A DNA stretch of 64,000 nt from Pseudomonas sp. G34. Lineage in GTDB: Bacteria; Pseudomonadota; Gammaproteobacteria; Pseudomonadales; Pseudomonadaceae. Position numbers and translations under genes: made by a program. Shown here in pieces: positions 54,895 through 64,000 of this stretch. The DNA lies in contig NZ_JAVHZV010000009.1 in the NCBI RefSeq assembly GCF_031119625.1, positions 1-64,000 on the forward strand, written 5' to 3'. A model generated the notes under the pieces. It was not told the DNA's origin, made no database searches, and saw nothing but the letters and a program-made list of their open reading frames with translations. The first letter of the stretch is position 1. The number at the start of each line of letters is the position of its first letter.

Positions 54895-55908
54895 ATGCAG
54901 ATCGCCCTGGCGCCCATGGAGGGGCTGGTCGATGAAATCCTCCGCGACGTGCTGACCCAGGTGGGCGGCATCGACTGGTGCGTGACCGAATTCATTCGCG
55001 TGACCGATCGCGTGCTGCCCAGGTCGACCTATCGCAAGCTGGCGCCGGAGCTGTTCAATGGCGCCCGCACCGCTGCCGGCACGCCCCTGCGCGTGCAGCT
55101 GCTCGGCTCGGATCCCAAGTGCCTGGGGGACAACGCCGCCTATGCCTGCATGCTCGGTGCGCCGGTGATCGACCTGAATTTCGGCTGCCCGGCCAAGACG
55201 GTGAACAAGTCCCGCGGCGGGGCGGTGCTGCTCAAGGAGCCGGAGCTGCTGCATGCCATCGTGCGTGAAGTGCGGCGCAGCGTGCCGGCAGCCATTGCCG
55301 TGACAGCCAAGATGCGCCTGGGCTTCGACCACAAGGACCTGGCCCTGGATTGCGCGCGGGCGCTGGCCGAAGGTGGCGCCGCGCAGATCGTCGTGCATGC
55401 GCGCACCAAGGTCGAGGGCTACAAACCGCCTGCCCACTGGGAATGGGTGGCGCGGGTGCAGGAAGTGGTTGCCGTGCCGGTGTACGCCAATGGCGATATC
55501 TGGTCGCTGGATGACTGGCGGCGCTGCCGCGAGGTGAGTGGTGCGCAAAACTTCATGCTCGGCCGTGGCGTGGTGGCGCAGCCCGACCTGGCCCGGCAGA
55601 TCGCGGCGGCCAAGGCCGGCCAGGATGCCGGGGTGATGACCTGGGCGCAGCTACAGCCGCTGTTGGCCGAGTTCTGGTTGCAGGCACGCCGCAAGATTTC
55701 CCCGCGTTATGCCCCGGGGCGGCTCAAGCAGTGGTTGGCGATGCTCACCCGCACTTACCCGCAGGCGGTCGAGCTGTTCGCGCTGGTGCGGCGCGAGACC
55801 AGCTGCGAGGCTATCGACGCGCTGCTCGGGGTGAGTGTTACCGCGACGGACTTGCAGCGACTGCATGCGCCAGCGGCTGCTGACGAGGGCTTCAGCGACC
55901 GCCGCTGA
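54895..55908 (+). CDS. dusC: tRNA-dihydrouridine(16) synthase DusC
   Basis: A 337-residue flavoenzyme reducing U16 of tRNA. The TIM-barrel domain (1-245) has [19 protein letters not shown] at the FMN site and the catalytic Cys in [15 protein letters not shown] (near 100). The C-terminal recognition domain is helical. The EGLVD (rather than DuaA/B-type) start pattern and length are those of DusC. It overlaps the convergent SDR gene by 17 nt at the 3' ends. Confidence 0.95.
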   Translation: MQIALAPMEGLVDEILRDVLTQVGGIDWCVTEFIRVTDRVLPRSTYRKLAPELFNGARTAAGTPLRVQLLGSDPKCLGDNAAYACMLGAPVIDLNFGCPAKTVNKSRGGAVLLKEPELLHAIVREVRRSVPAAIAVTAKMRLGFDHKDLALDCARALAEGGAAQIVVHARTKVEGYKPPAHWEWVARVQEVVAVPVYANGDIWSLDDWRRCREVSGAQNFMLGRGVVAQPDLARQIAAAKAGQDAGVMTWAQLQPLLAEFWLQARRKISPRYAPGRLKQWLAMLTRTYPQAVELFALVRRETSCEAIDALLGVSVTATDLQRLHAPAAADEGFSDRR

Positions 55909-56638
55909 CGTCCAGTAGCGAGCCGGTGGTGTAGGAGGCCTGTTCGCCTGCCAGCCACAGGATGGCTTCGGCCACCTCTTCGGCGCGCCCGCCGCGCCCC
56001 AGTGGGATGCTGGCCGCCACGCGCGCCACCCGCTGTGGCTCGCCGCCGCTGGCGTGGATCTCGGTGTCGATCACCCCCGGGCGCACCGCGTTGACGCGAA
56101 TGCCGTCGTCGGCGAGTTCCTTGGCCAGGCCCACCGTCATGCTGTCGACCGCGCCCTTGGCTGCGGCGTAATCGATGTATTCCCCGGGTGCGCCGAGCCG
56201 TGCGGCAATCGACGACACATTGACGATCGCGCCGCCGCGGCCGCCCTGGCGGGTCGACATGCGCGCTATCGCCTCGCGGCTGCACAGGAAGCTGCCGTAC
56301 ACGTTGGTGGCGAACACCCGTTGCCAGCGCTCCAGGCTCATCCGTTCCAGGCGCATCTGCTGCTCCAGCATGCCGGCGTTGTTGACCAGCACGTCCAGGC
56401 GCCCCAGGCGCTCATCGATCGCGGCGAACAGCCGGCGAACCTGGTCTTGGTCGGCGACATCGGCCTGCACCGCCAGGGCCTCGCCGCCCAAGGTGATGAT
56501 CGACTCGACCAGCGCGTCGGCGGCGTCACGATTGCGCTGGTAGTTGACTATCACGCGGTATCCCTGGCGCGCTGCGAGCCTCGCCGTGGCCGCGCCGATG
56601 CCACGACTGGCGCCGGTAATCAGCATCACCTTGCTCAT
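55892..56638 (-). CDS. Short-chain dehydrogenase/reductase
   Basis: A 248-residue classical SDR of the YgfF/FabG-like group. The cofactor motif TGASRGIG lies at residues 8-15, then LVNNAGML near 85, and the catalytic S-Y-K triad: Ser in [19 protein letters not shown]. Start at 56638 follows AAAAAGGAGA; an in-frame ATG at 56725 would extend into the ibpA promoter. It is divergent from ibpA. Substrate unknown. Confidence 0.92.
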   Translation of the reverse strand: MSKVMLITGASRGIGAATARLAARQGYRVIVNYQRNRDAADALVESIITLGGEALAVQADVADQDQVRRLFAAIDERLGRLDVLVNNAGMLEQQMRLERMSLERWQRVFATNVYGSFLCSREAIARMSTRQGGRGGAIVNVSSIAARLGAPGEYIDYAAAKGAVDSMTVGLAKELADDGIRVNAVRPGVIDTEIHASGGEPQRVARVAASIPLGRGGRAEEVAEAILWLAGEQASYTTGSLLDVSGGR

Positions 56639-56662
56639 CGAAAAAATCTCCTTTTTCAGGCC

Positions 56663-56690
56663 CTTGAAATTTTTTCCGGCATCCACATTT
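56663..56690 (+). promoter_or_regulatory. Sigma-32 (heat-shock) promoter of ibpA
   Basis: -35 CTTGAAA (56663-56669), 13-bp spacer, -10 CCACATTT (56683-56690), close to the RpoH consensus. The predicted start at about 56697 gives a 62-nt leader. Confidence 0.83.
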
Positions 56691-56696
56691 TTCTCA

Positions 56697-56758
56697 CCGT
56701 GGGATGCCGAAGACGGGTCCCGCACCTTATCACTCGCTGACTAATCAGGAGATTTACC
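56697..56758 (+). promoter_or_regulatory. ROSE-type RNA thermometer in the ibpA leader
   Basis: The leader ends with CTCGCTGA (56733-56740), loop CTAA, TCAGGAG (56745-56751). The arms pair fully if the G in TCGCT is bulged, which is the ROSE signature (U-Y-G-C-U against the SD). This masks AGGAG, 8 nt before the ATG. An upstream hairpin (GGGATGCCG...) precedes it. Confidence 0.85.
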
Positions 56759-57205
56759 ATGAGCACTGCATTTTCCATGACCCCGCTGTTCCGTCAGTCC
56801 ATTGGCTTCGACCGTTTCAACGACCTGTTCGAATCGGCGATGCGCAACGAGACGAGCAGCAGCTACCCGCCCTACAACGTCGAGAAGCATGCCGACGACC
56901 AGTACCGGATCGTCATCGCTGCCGCTGGTTTCCAGGATGAAGATCTGGATCTGCAGGTCGAGCGCGGCGTGCTGACCGTGACCGGCGGCAAGCGTGCGGG
57001 CAATGGTGAAAATGTCACCTACCTGTATCAGGGCATCGCTCAGCGTTCGTTCAAGCTGTCGTTCCGCCTGGCCGATCATATCGAGGTCAAGAGCGCCAAC
57101 TTGGAGAACGGCCTGCTCAATATCGAGCTGGAGCGCCATGTGCCGGAAGAGGCCAAGGCCAAGCGCATCCCGATCGGGGCGGCACGTCCGGCATTGGAGA
57201 ACTGA
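56759..57205 (+). CDS. ibpA: Small heat-shock protein IbpA (Hsp20)
   Basis: A 148-residue cytosolic holdase of the alpha-crystallin family. N-terminus MSTAFSMTPLFRQSIGFDRF is IbpA-like. The alpha-crystallin domain (about 35-130) has YPPYNVEKHADDQYRIVIAA and LENGLLNIELER, followed by the C-terminal I-x-I anchor (KRIPIG). Both its promoter and its leader are of heat-shock type. Confidence 0.96.
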   Translation: MSTAFSMTPLFRQSIGFDRFNDLFESAMRNETSSSYPPYNVEKHADDQYRIVIAAAGFQDEDLDLQVERGVLTVTGGKRAGNGENVTYLYQGIAQRSFKLSFRLADHIEVKSANLENGLLNIELERHVPEEAKAKRIPIGAARPALEN

Positions 57206-57225
57206 TCGGCAACGCCGGTACACCG

Positions 57226-57254
57226 GAAAGGCGCCCTCGTGGCGCCTTTTCCGT
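57226..57254. terminator. Bidirectional terminator between ibpA and the GGDEF-EAL gene
   Basis: GGAAAAGGCGCC-type stem (AAAGGCGCC/GGCGCCTTT, loop CTCGT) flanked by A and T tracts between two convergent genes. Confidence 0.82.
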
Positions 57255-57255
57255 T

Positions 57256-60180
57256 TCAGTGCGGCAGGCGCTGGTCGCCGTGGATGAGCAGGGCGCGGAA
57301 CGCCGGCAGCGGCTGGGGGCGGCTGAACAGGTAGCCCTGGTAGCAGTTGCAACCCTGGCTCTGCAGGAAGTCCAGCTGGCTCTGCTGTTCGACGCCTTCG
57401 GCGATCACCTCCAGGCCCAGGCTCAGGCCGAGGGTCACCACCGCACGGATGATTTCCGCATCGTTCGGGTTGCTGGTGGCATCGCGCACGAACGACTGGT
57501 CGATCTTCAGTACATCCACCGGCAGGCGCTTGAGGTAGGTGAGTGACGAGTAGCCGGTGCCGAAATCGTCCATGGCGAAACTGACGCCCAGCTTGCGCAG
57601 GCGGTTCATCTTGGCGATGGTGTCGTCGATGTCCTCGATGACGATGCCTTCGGTGATTTCCAGCTTGAGCATGCCCTGGGGCAGCCTGTTCTGGCGCAGG
57701 CAATGCTCGACGCGCTCGACGAAGTCGCCCTGGCGGAACTGCCGCGTGCTGATGTTCACGCACAGGCTGAAGCGCTCGTCGATGAGGCCTTCTTCCAATA
57801 GCTGGGCGCAGGCGTGGCAGGCTTCGACCATCACCCAGGCGCCGACCTCCAGGATCAGCCCGCTTTCCTCCAGCACATGGATGAACAGCGCCGGCGATTG
57901 CTGGCCGAGGGTCGGATGGGCCCAGCGCAGCAGCGCTTCGGCGCCGATGATCTGATCGGTGCGGGCATCCACCTGGGCCTGGAAATACAGCTCGAATTCA
58001 CCGCGGCTCAGGGCCGTGCGCAGCTCGTTCTCCAGGCGCAGGCGTTCGCTGGCGGCGTGCTGCATGGAGCCGTGGAACAGCTGGATGGCGTTGCGGCCGG
58101 AGTCCTTGGCGCGGTACAGGGCGATGTCGGCGCGCTTGAGCAGGTCGGCCGGGGTCTGGCCGTGGTCGGGAATCAGCGCGATACCGATGCTCGGGGTGAC
58201 CTGCAGGCGATGGCCCTCCAGCAGCATCGGTTCGCTGAGCAGGGTGCGCAGCTTTTCGGCGGCCTGGCCGGCGTGGCTGATGACCTGCTCCAGGGGGCCC
58301 TCGAGGCCGGTCAGCAGTACCACGAACTCGTCACCGCCCAGGCGCGCCACGGTATCCTCTTCGCGCACGCTGACTTCCAGGCGCGCGGTGATCAGCTTGA
58401 GCACCGCATCGCCGAACGGATGGCCGAGCGAGTCGTTGATGTGCTTGAAATGGTCGAGATCGAGGAACAGCAGCGCGCCACGCAGGCCGTGGCGCTGCAG
58501 CAGGGCGATCTGCTGGGTCAGGCGATCCATCAGCAGGGCGCGGTTGGGCAGGCTGGTCAGCGGGTCGTGATAGGCCAGGTGCTGGATCTGTTGCTGGGCG
58601 GCCTTGAGTTCGCTGATGTCACGGGCGGTAACCAGCAGGCATTGGGTATTGTCCAGCTCGATCGGTTCGAACGAGATTTCCACTTCCAGGTGCTTGCCGT
58701 GGCGATCGCGGCCGCTCATCTCGATGCGCTGGATATGGCCCTGCTCGCGCAGGGTGGCGAGCAGTTGCTGACGTTGCTGCTCGTCGGGCCAGATACCCAC
58801 TTCGGTCGAGGTACGGCCAATGACTTCCTCGGCGCTGTAGCCGGTCAGGCGGGTGAAACCATCGTTGATCTCGATATAGCGGCCGGTGTCACGGGTGGTG
58901 ATGGTGATCGCGTCCGGGCTGGAGTGAAAGGCCTTGTAGAATTTCTCCTGGCTGGCCTTGAGCGCCGACTCGGCGCGCTGCTGCTCGGTGATGTCGCGAA
59001 ACTTGCTGAGCACGCAGGGCTGGCCGGCGAGTTCCACGCGCCGGCAGGACACGATGCAGCTCATCAGCTGGCCCTGTGGGTCGTGCAGGTCGATGCGTTC
59101 GTCGGTTAGGTCGGTGCCGTTGAGAATCTTGGCGCGCAATGGCGAGTCCTCGGGCAGCGCCTGCCAGGGTGCGAGCTTGAAGATATTGCGCCCGGTGACT
59201 TCCGCCGGGCGCCAACCGAAGGCCTGGGTGAACGCCGGGTTGACATCCAGAATGCGCCCTTCGGGCAGGGTGGTCACGCAGATCGGGTCGGGGCTGGCCT
59301 GGAACAGCGTGGCGAACTTGCGTTCCGAGGCCTGCAGGCGCTGCTCGCGCAGGGTGCGTTCGCTGGTGTCGATCATGATGCCGGTCATGCGCATCGGCTG
59401 GCCCTGGGTATCGCGGTGCAGTTTGGCGGTGCTCTCCAGGTAATGGGTCTGGCCGTTGGCGTGCACCGTGCGGTAGGTCACCTGGGAATCCTGGCCGTTA
59501 GCGGGCAGCAGGTCGCGATAGGCCTGGCGCAGTGCCTGGCGGTCCTGCATGGGCACATGGGCAAAAAAATCCGGAAAGGGGCCCTGGAAGGGCGCGTTTG
59601 GCAGGCCATGCAGGACGGCGGCGCGCGGCGAGGCGAACATGGTGTCGCTGGGGATGTGCCAGTCCCAGGTGCCCAGGTCGGCCGATTCGAGGGCCATGCG
59701 CAGGCGCTCCTGGCTGTCGGCGAGGGCCTGTTCCTGTTTGCGCTGGCGGGTGATGTCGCGCATCACGCCGAACATCCGCTGCTGGCCGCCTTCGCCAGCC
59801 TGCAGGCTGCCGGTGATCTCGATCCAGCGCAGGCTGCCGTCCGGCAGGCGAATGCGATGCCGGATCGGCTCGCTGGTTGGTGAGCCGTCGATGACTGCCT
59901 GAAACAGGCGCAGCACTTCGCCGCGCTCTTCTTCGGGAATCAGCCCTATATAGTCGACCGGCGCGCTGAGTGGTCGGGTAGGGTCGAGGCCGAAGACCTT
60001 CTGGGCGCCGCGTGACCAGCTCACCTCACCACTGTCGATGTTCCAGAACCAGGCCCCGAGCCCTGCACCGTTGAGTGCCGCCAGCAGGTGCTGGCTGTCG
60101 TGCCAGGTCTTTTCGAACTCGGCGGGATCAAGCACTGGTATGTGGGGCAATGGTGGGCGTTTGTCGTTGGAGTTGCCCAT
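57256..60180 (-). CDS. PAS-GGDEF-EAL c-di-GMP enzyme (974 aa)
   Basis: A 974-residue soluble protein without transmembrane helices. It has four PAS/PAC modules in tandem (about 30-155, 160-290, 295-415, 420-545), a GGDEF domain (about 550-710) with intact LGGDEF near 616 and the inhibitory-site RxxD region VSVREED just before, then an EAL domain (about 725-970) with intact EALLRW near 748, and DDFGTGYSSL. Both synthesis and hydrolysis of c-di-GMP are therefore possible. A natural link exists to FlgZ and FleQ, c-di-GMP receptors in this window, though a direct connection is inference. Confidence 0.93.
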   Translation of the reverse strand: MGNSNDKRPPLPHIPVLDPAEFEKTWHDSQHLLAALNGAGLGAWFWNIDSGEVSWSRGAQKVFGLDPTRPLSAPVDYIGLIPEEERGEVLRLFQAVIDGSPTSEPIRHRIRLPDGSLRWIEITGSLQAGEGGQQRMFGVMRDITRQRKQEQALADSQERLRMALESADLGTWDWHIPSDTMFASPRAAVLHGLPNAPFQGPFPDFFAHVPMQDRQALRQAYRDLLPANGQDSQVTYRTVHANGQTHYLESTAKLHRDTQGQPMRMTGIMIDTSERTLREQRLQASERKFATLFQASPDPICVTTLPEGRILDVNPAFTQAFGWRPAEVTGRNIFKLAPWQALPEDSPLRAKILNGTDLTDERIDLHDPQGQLMSCIVSCRRVELAGQPCVLSKFRDITEQQRAESALKASQEKFYKAFHSSPDAITITTRDTGRYIEINDGFTRLTGYSAEEVIGRTSTEVGIWPDEQQRQQLLATLREQGHIQRIEMSGRDRHGKHLEVEISFEPIELDNTQCLLVTARDISELKAAQQQIQHLAYHDPLTSLPNRALLMDRLTQQIALLQRHGLRGALLFLDLDHFKHINDSLGHPFGDAVLKLITARLEVSVREEDTVARLGGDEFVVLLTGLEGPLEQVISHAGQAAEKLRTLLSEPMLLEGHRLQVTPSIGIALIPDHGQTPADLLKRADIALYRAKDSGRNAIQLFHGSMQHAASERLRLENELRTALSRGEFELYFQAQVDARTDQIIGAEALLRWAHPTLGQQSPALFIHVLEESGLILEVGAWVMVEACHACAQLLEEGLIDERFSLCVNISTRQFRQGDFVERVEHCLRQNRLPQGMLKLEITEGIVIEDIDDTIAKMNRLRKLGVSFAMDDFGTGYSSLTYLKRLPVDVLKIDQSFVRDATSNPNDAEIIRAVVTLGLSLGLEVIAEGVEQQSQLDFLQSQGCNCYQGYLFSRPQPLPAFRALLIHGDQRLPH

Positions 60181-60294
60181 TGACCCTTCCTCTATATAAG
60201 CCTTGCCAGAATCGTGGTCGGGCTAACGGCAGGTACGCCGAACGAATGCCGGCCAATGGCCGCTATGGGTGCCACGTTAGCTGGTGCCTTAGCG

Positions 60295-61176
60295 CTAAGG
60301 CAAGCTGTCACGCTGGTCGTCGAGCAGTTGCATGAAGGCCCTGGCGGCATTCGACAGGGTACGCTCGGTATGCACGATGTAGCCCAGCTGCCGCGACAGC
60401 TGGATGCCTGGCAACGGCAGGCGGAAGACCTGCTCATCGAGCATGGTGCGTGGCAATACGCTCCAGGCCAGACCAATGGACACCATCATCTTGATGGTTT
60501 CCAGGTAGTTGGTGCTCATGGCGATGTTGGGTGTCAGGTCTTCGGCCTCGAACAGGCGCTGGACGATATGGTGGGTAAAGGTGTTGCCGCCGGGGAACAC
60601 CGCCGGGTGCAGGGCCACGTCGGCGAGCGTCACCCCCGTGCCCTGGGCCAGAGGATGTTCGGGGGCGGTGACGAAATCCAGCGGGTCGTTCCATACCGGT
60701 ACGGCGCGCACCGGGTCGCGGGTATCGGGCGCCAGGGTGATCACCGCCAGCTCGGCACGGCCGTGGAATACCTCGTCGTAGGCCACCTCCGAGTCGAGAA
60801 ACTGGATGTCCAGCGCCACCTGCGGGTGCGCGCGGGTAAAGGCGCGCAGCAGCGGCGGCAAGCGGTGCAGGCCGATGTGGTGGCTGGTGGCAAGGGTCAG
60901 GCGGCCGGTGATCTCGCCATTGAGGTTGGTCAGCGCCCGGCGGGTGTCTTCCAGCACATTGAGAATCTGGTAGGCGCGGGGCAGCAGGGCGCGACCCGCT
61001 TCGGTCAGGCTGACCTCGCGGCCCAGGCGGTCGAACAGGCGCACACGCAACTGCTGCTCCAGGCTGGCGATGCGTTTGCTCACCGCGGGCTGGGTCAGGT
61101 GCAGGCGGATGGCAGCCTCGGAAAAGCTGCCGAGCTCGGCGATGGCGATAAAGGCATTGAGGGTGGCGAGATCCAT
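60295..61176 (-). CDS. LysR-family transcriptional regulator
   Basis: A 293-residue LTTR. The N-terminal winged HTH (1-60) has FIAIAELGSFSEAAIRLHLT and QPAVSKRIASLEQQL. The C-terminal periplasmic-binding-like effector domain follows (about 88-293). ATG at 61176 matches the usual LysR start (MDLATLNAF); upstream in-frame ATG at 61275 is less likely. It is divergent from leuC with an LTTR-type box between them, so control of leuCD is plausible. Confidence 0.92.
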   Translation of the reverse strand: MDLATLNAFIAIAELGSFSEAAIRLHLTQPAVSKRIASLEQQLRVRLFDRLGREVSLTEAGRALLPRAYQILNVLEDTRRALTNLNGEITGRLTLATSHHIGLHRLPPLLRAFTRAHPQVALDIQFLDSEVAYDEVFHGRAELAVITLAPDTRDPVRAVPVWNDPLDFVTAPEHPLAQGTGVTLADVALHPAVFPGGNTFTHHIVQRLFEAEDLTPNIAMSTNYLETIKMMVSIGLAWSVLPRTMLDEQVFRLPLPGIQLSRQLGYIVHTERTLSNAARAFMQLLDDQRDSLP

Positions 61177-61225
61177 GGGGCTTCCAGAGGCGATCAGGGG
61201 GTGTTTATCGCGCGATGCTATATGA

Positions 61226-61240
61226 ATTCCGTTCGGGAAT
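61226..61240. promoter_or_regulatory. LysR-type box in the leuC divergent promoter region
   Basis: ATTCC-GTTCG-GGAAT, a perfect 5-5-5 dyad of the T-N11-A class, 37 bp upstream of the leuC -35 and 50 bp upstream of the LysR gene start. It is the expected operator position for a divergent LysR regulator. Confidence 0.65.
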
Positions 61241-61262
61241 CTTCTGGATGAAAAATATGAAT

Positions 61263-61291
61263 TTGAGTTATTCACTACCGAGGCATAGCAT
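61263..61291 (+). promoter_or_regulatory. Sigma-70-like promoter of leuC
   Basis: -35 TTGAGT (61263-61268), 17-bp spacer, -10 TAGCAT (61286-61291). Predicted start about 61298; leader 54 nt without a leucine-rich leader peptide. Confidence 0.55.
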
Positions 61292-61351
61292 TCTCCCCAT
61301 AAGCCAAAGGGCTATTGCCCGGGCATAGAAATAAAGGTGAGGAACAGGCTG

Positions 61352-62779
61352 ATGACCGGCAAGACGCTCTACGACAAGTTGTGGGAAATGCACGAAGTGA
61401 AGCGGCGCGATGATGGCTCGTCGCTCATTTACATCGACCGCCACATCCTTCACGAAGTGACGTCGCCCCAGGCCTTCGAAGGCCTGCGTCTGGCCGGGCG
61501 CAAGCCGTGGCGCATCGATGCCAACATCGCCACGCCGGATCACAACGTGCCGACCACCCGCGCCGAGCGCCTCGGTGGCCTGGACGCCATCGCCGATGAA
61601 GTCTCGCGCATTCAGGTCAAGACCCTGGACGAGAACTGCGACGATTTCGGCATCCTCGAATTCAAGATGAACGATGTGCGCCAGGGCATCGTTCACGTGG
61701 TCGGCCCGGAGCAGGGCGCCACCTTGCCCGGCATGACCGTGGTCTGTGGCGACTCGCACACCTCCACCCACGGTGCATTTGGCGCGCTGGCCCATGGCAT
61801 CGGCACCTCCGAGGTCGAGCACGTGCTCGCCACCCAGTGCCTGGTCGCCAAGAAAATGAAGAACATGCAGGTGCGGGTCGAGGGCAAGCTGCCGTTCGGC
61901 GTGACCGCCAAGGACATCGTGCTCGCGGTGATCGGCAAGATCGGTACCGCTGGCGGTAACGGCCATGCCATGGAGTTCGCCGGCAGCGCGATCCGTGATC
62001 TGTCCCTGGAAGGGCGCATGACCATCTGCAACATGTCCATCGAAGCCGGTGCCCGGGTGGGCCTGGTGGCGGTCGACGAGAAAACCATCGCCTACGTCGA
62101 GGGCCGTCCTTATTCGCCGAAGGGTGCGGACTGGCAAAAAGCCGTGGCCGTGTGGCGTGACCTGGTGTCCGATGCCGACGCGCATTTCGACACTGTGGTC
62201 GAGCTGCGTGCCGAAGACATCAAGCCGCAGGTCAGCTGGGGTACCTCGCCAGAGATGGTGTTGGCCGTCGACCAGAACGTGCCGGACCCGGCCCGTGAAA
62301 GCGACCCGGTGAAGAAGGACTCGATCACTCGCGCCCTCAAGTACATGGGCCTCGCCGCCAACCAGCCGATCACCACTATCCAGCTCGATCGCGTGTTCAT
62401 CGGCTCGTGCACCAACTCGCGTATCGAGGATCTGCGCGCCGCTGCCGAAGTGGCCAAGGGCCGCAAGGTCGCCAGCACCGTCAAGCAGGCTCTGGTGGTG
62501 CCGGGCTCCGGTCTGGTCAAGGCCCAGGCGGAAAGCGAAGGGCTGGACAAGATCTTTATCGAAGCCGGTTTCGAGTGGCGTGAACCCGGCTGCTCCATGT
62601 GCCTGGCGATGAACCCGGACAAACTCGGCAGCGGCGAGCATTGCGCCTCCACCTCCAACCGCAACTTCGAAGGCCGCCAGGGCGCTGGTGGCCGTACCCA
62701 CCTGGTGAGCCCGGCCATGGCTGCCGCTGCAGCGGTGACCGGTCGTTTTATCGACGTTCGCGAATTGATCCAGGCCTGA
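61352..62779 (+). CDS. leuC: 3-isopropylmalate dehydratase large subunit LeuC
   Basis: A 475-residue aconitase-family subunit that with LeuD isomerises 2- to 3-isopropylmalate in leucine synthesis. It has [15 protein letters not shown] and the 4Fe-4S cysteines in GSCTNSR (near 351) and [11 protein letters not shown] (near 411-414). ATG at 61352 matches the family start [11 protein letters not shown]; a GTG at 61337 was rejected. SD GTGAGGA. Confidence 0.97.
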   Translation: MTGKTLYDKLWEMHEVKRRDDGSSLIYIDRHILHEVTSPQAFEGLRLAGRKPWRIDANIATPDHNVPTTRAERLGGLDAIADEVSRIQVKTLDENCDDFGILEFKMNDVRQGIVHVVGPEQGATLPGMTVVCGDSHTSTHGAFGALAHGIGTSEVEHVLATQCLVAKKMKNMQVRVEGKLPFGVTAKDIVLAVIGKIGTAGGNGHAMEFAGSAIRDLSLEGRMTICNMSIEAGARVGLVAVDEKTIAYVEGRPYSPKGADWQKAVAVWRDLVSDADAHFDTVVELRAEDIKPQVSWGTSPEMVLAVDQNVPDPARESDPVKKDSITRALKYMGLAANQPITTIQLDRVFIGSCTNSRIEDLRAAAEVAKGRKVASTVKQALVVPGSGLVKAQAESEGLDKIFIEAGFEWREPGCSMCLAMNPDKLGSGEHCASTSNRNFEGRQGAGGRTHLVSPAMAAAAAVTGRFIDVRELIQA

Positions 62780-62789
62780 GGAGCACGAC

Positions 62790-63437
62790 ATGACACCTTT
62801 TACTCAACACACCGGCCTGGTCGCACCGCTCGATCGCGCCAACGTCGACACCGACCAGATCATCCCCAAGCAGTTCTTGAAGTCGATCAAGCGCACCGGC
62901 TTTGGCCCGAACCTGTTCGACGAGTGGCGTTACCTGGATGTCGGGCAACCGAATCAGGACAACTCCAAGCGCCCGATCAACAAGGACTTCGTGCTCAACT
63001 TCCCGCGTTATCAGGGCGCCAGCGTGCTGCTGGCGCGGGAAAACTTCGGCTGTGGTTCGAGCCGCGAGCACGCGCCCTGGGCGCTGGACGAGTACGGTTT
63101 CCGCACGGTGATCGCGCCGAGCTTCGCCGATATCTTCTTCAACAACAGCTTCAAGAACGGCCTGTTGCCGATCGTGCTGGCCGAACAAGAAGTCGATGCG
63201 CTGTTCGAGCAGACCGAGGCCACCGAGGGTTACCAACTGACCGTCGACCTCGCTGCGCAGACCGTCACCCGGCCGGATGGCGTGCAATACCGCTTCGAAG
63301 TCGATGCATTTCGCAAACACTGCCTGCTCAATGGTCTCGATGATATCGGCCTGACCCTGCAGGACGCCGACGCGATCCGCGCGTTCGAAGTCGGCTATCA
63401 GCAGCGTCAGCCGTGGTTGTTCGGCGCCATCAAGTAA
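62790..63437 (+). CDS. leuD: 3-isopropylmalate dehydratase small subunit LeuD
   Basis: A 215-residue swivelling-domain partner of LeuC, 10 nt downstream with GAGGAG as SD. Signature: [20 protein letters not shown] and [15 protein letters not shown]. Normal length. Confidence 0.97.
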   Translation: MTPFTQHTGLVAPLDRANVDTDQIIPKQFLKSIKRTGFGPNLFDEWRYLDVGQPNQDNSKRPINKDFVLNFPRYQGASVLLARENFGCGSSREHAPWALDEYGFRTVIAPSFADIFFNNSFKNGLLPIVLAEQEVDALFEQTEATEGYQLTVDLAAQTVTRPDGVQYRFEVDAFRKHCLLNGLDDIGLTLQDADAIRAFEVGYQQRQPWLFGAIK

Positions 63438-63510
63438 GCCGGCCGCGCCGCCTGGCGGCGTGGAAAAATAAGGTTACGTGTTATCGGCGAATGGGCCCGT
63501 AGCGCCTTGA

Positions 63511-63588
63511 CCCCGCCCGAACGGACGCCGAACATGGCGCCCCTCGCGGCATTGGGTGATGGCCACGGGCCTGTTCGGGTTTTTACAG
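63511..63588 (+). terminator. Possible terminator or attenuator between leuD and leuB
   Basis: GCCCGAAC (near 63515) and GTTCGGG (near 63574) can close a long imperfect hairpin followed by TTTTTACA. This is weaker than the other terminators here and may only partly stop transcription into leuB. Confidence 0.45.
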
Positions 63589-63634
63589 GTCGCGCACGGC
63601 AAGGCCGGCGGCCCGAAGGTATGAAGGAAAACGT

Positions 63635-64000
63635 ATGAGCAAGCAGATTCTGGTTCTTCCCGGCGATGGCATCGGCCCGGAAATCATGGCCGAAGCGGTC
63701 AAGGTATTGCGCCTGGCCAATGACAAGTTCGACCTGAACGTCGAGTTGTCGTTCGACGAGCTGGGCGGCGCTGCCGTCGACAAGTACGGCGTGCCGCTGG
63801 CCGACGAGACCCTGGCGCGTGCCCGCGCGGCTGATGCGGTACTGCTCGGCGCCGTCGGTGGCCCCAAGTGGGACAAGATCGATCCGGCCATTCGTCCGGA
63901 GCGCGGCCTGCTGAAAATCCGCTCCCAGCTCGGCCTGTTCGCCAACCTGCGCCCGGCCATCCTGTACCCGCAGCTGGCCGACGCCTCGTCGCTCAAGCCG
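63635..64000 (+). CDS. leuB: 3-isopropylmalate dehydrogenase LeuB (5' part, cut by window end)
   Basis: The first 122 residues of the NAD+-dependent enzyme that follows LeuCD in leucine synthesis. It starts [20 protein letters not shown] with the family N-terminus and [12 protein letters not shown], and continues to the dimer and substrate region [19 protein letters not shown], which holds substrate-binding arginines. SD AAGGAAAA. The remaining two-thirds lie outside the window. Separated from leuD by 197 nt, with no methyltransferase gene between them. Confidence 0.97.
   Translation, partial: MSKQILVLPGDGIGPEIMAEAVKVLRLANDKFDLNVELSFDELGGAAVDKYGVPLADETLARARAADAVLLGAVGGPKWDKIDPAIRPERGLLKIRSQLGLFANLRPAILYPQLADASSLKP

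Noticed and set aside
61177..61351. Leucine attenuator before leuC
   Set aside because: The leader has no leucine-rich short ORF and no terminator/antiterminator hairpin pair.

Overview
The window is chromosomal DNA of a Pseudomonas (sensu lato) species. The basis is GC-rich coding sequence, near-diagnostic genus markers (AmrZ, the PrrF sRNA, the FleQ/FleS/FleR flagellar cascade, FlgZ) and gene order resembling what I recall of Pseudomonas aeruginosa around uvrB-gltX-ibpA-leuCD and flgZNMA-cheVR. The species cannot be fixed from the sequence alone. No prophage, intact IS, CRISPR array or resistance gene was seen.

Left part (1-11750), mixed housekeeping and regulation: tRNA-Arg(ACG); a DUF4124 protein; the Mg2+ transporter mgtE; amrZ; phnN; three very small exported or membrane protein genes on the minus strand behind an excellent sigma-54 promoter and an enhancer-like dyad; an Lrp-type regulator; a 269-bp MITE-like element with perfect 20-bp inverted ends; a 1155-residue fused indolepyruvate:ferredoxin oxidoreductase; tRNA-Arg(CCT); the iron-responsive sRNA PrrF on the minus strand; yceH; and an MFS transporter.

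Central part (11751-46930), an almost continuous polar-flagellum and chemotaxis cluster: flgZ-flgN-flgM-flgA (minus), cheV-cheR, flgBCDE, flgFGHIJK-flgL, an eight-gene flagellin-glycan operon, fliC-flaG-fliD-fliS1, fliS-fliT-like, fleQ and fleSR. The promoters read as a cascade. Sigma-54 (-24/-12) sites precede flgA, flgB, flgF, the glycan operon and fleSR. Sigma-28 (FliA) sites precede flgM, fliC and the second fliS. Thus FleQ/RpoN would switch on flgA and fleSR, FleR/RpoN the hook-basal-body genes, and FliA the late genes, with FlgM as anti-FliA. The glycan operon combines a methyltransferase / HAD phosphatase / nucleotidyltransferase / CDP-glycerol-transferase-like module with an Fdt/Qdt-type 3-amino-3,6-dideoxysugar module and a 1474-residue multi-domain glycosyltransferase. 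The flagellar cluster stops after fleR: fliE and later genes are not in the window.

Right part (46931-64000): a repeat-rich junction with a duplicated terminator and a partial copy of the tRNA-Asn 3' end; tRNA-Asn; an aromatic/aspartate-type aminotransferase divergent from uvrB; a nucleoside deoxyribosyltransferase-like gene; gltX; a tandem tRNA-Ala/tRNA-Glu x2 operon with its own promoter; a thioesterase translationally coupled to a 19-codon leader ORF; a small periplasmic protein; dusC; an SDR; ibpA with a sigma-32 promoter and a ROSE-type RNA thermometer; a 4xPAS-GGDEF-EAL protein; a LysR regulator divergent from leuC-leuD; and the 5' part of leuB, cut by the window edge.
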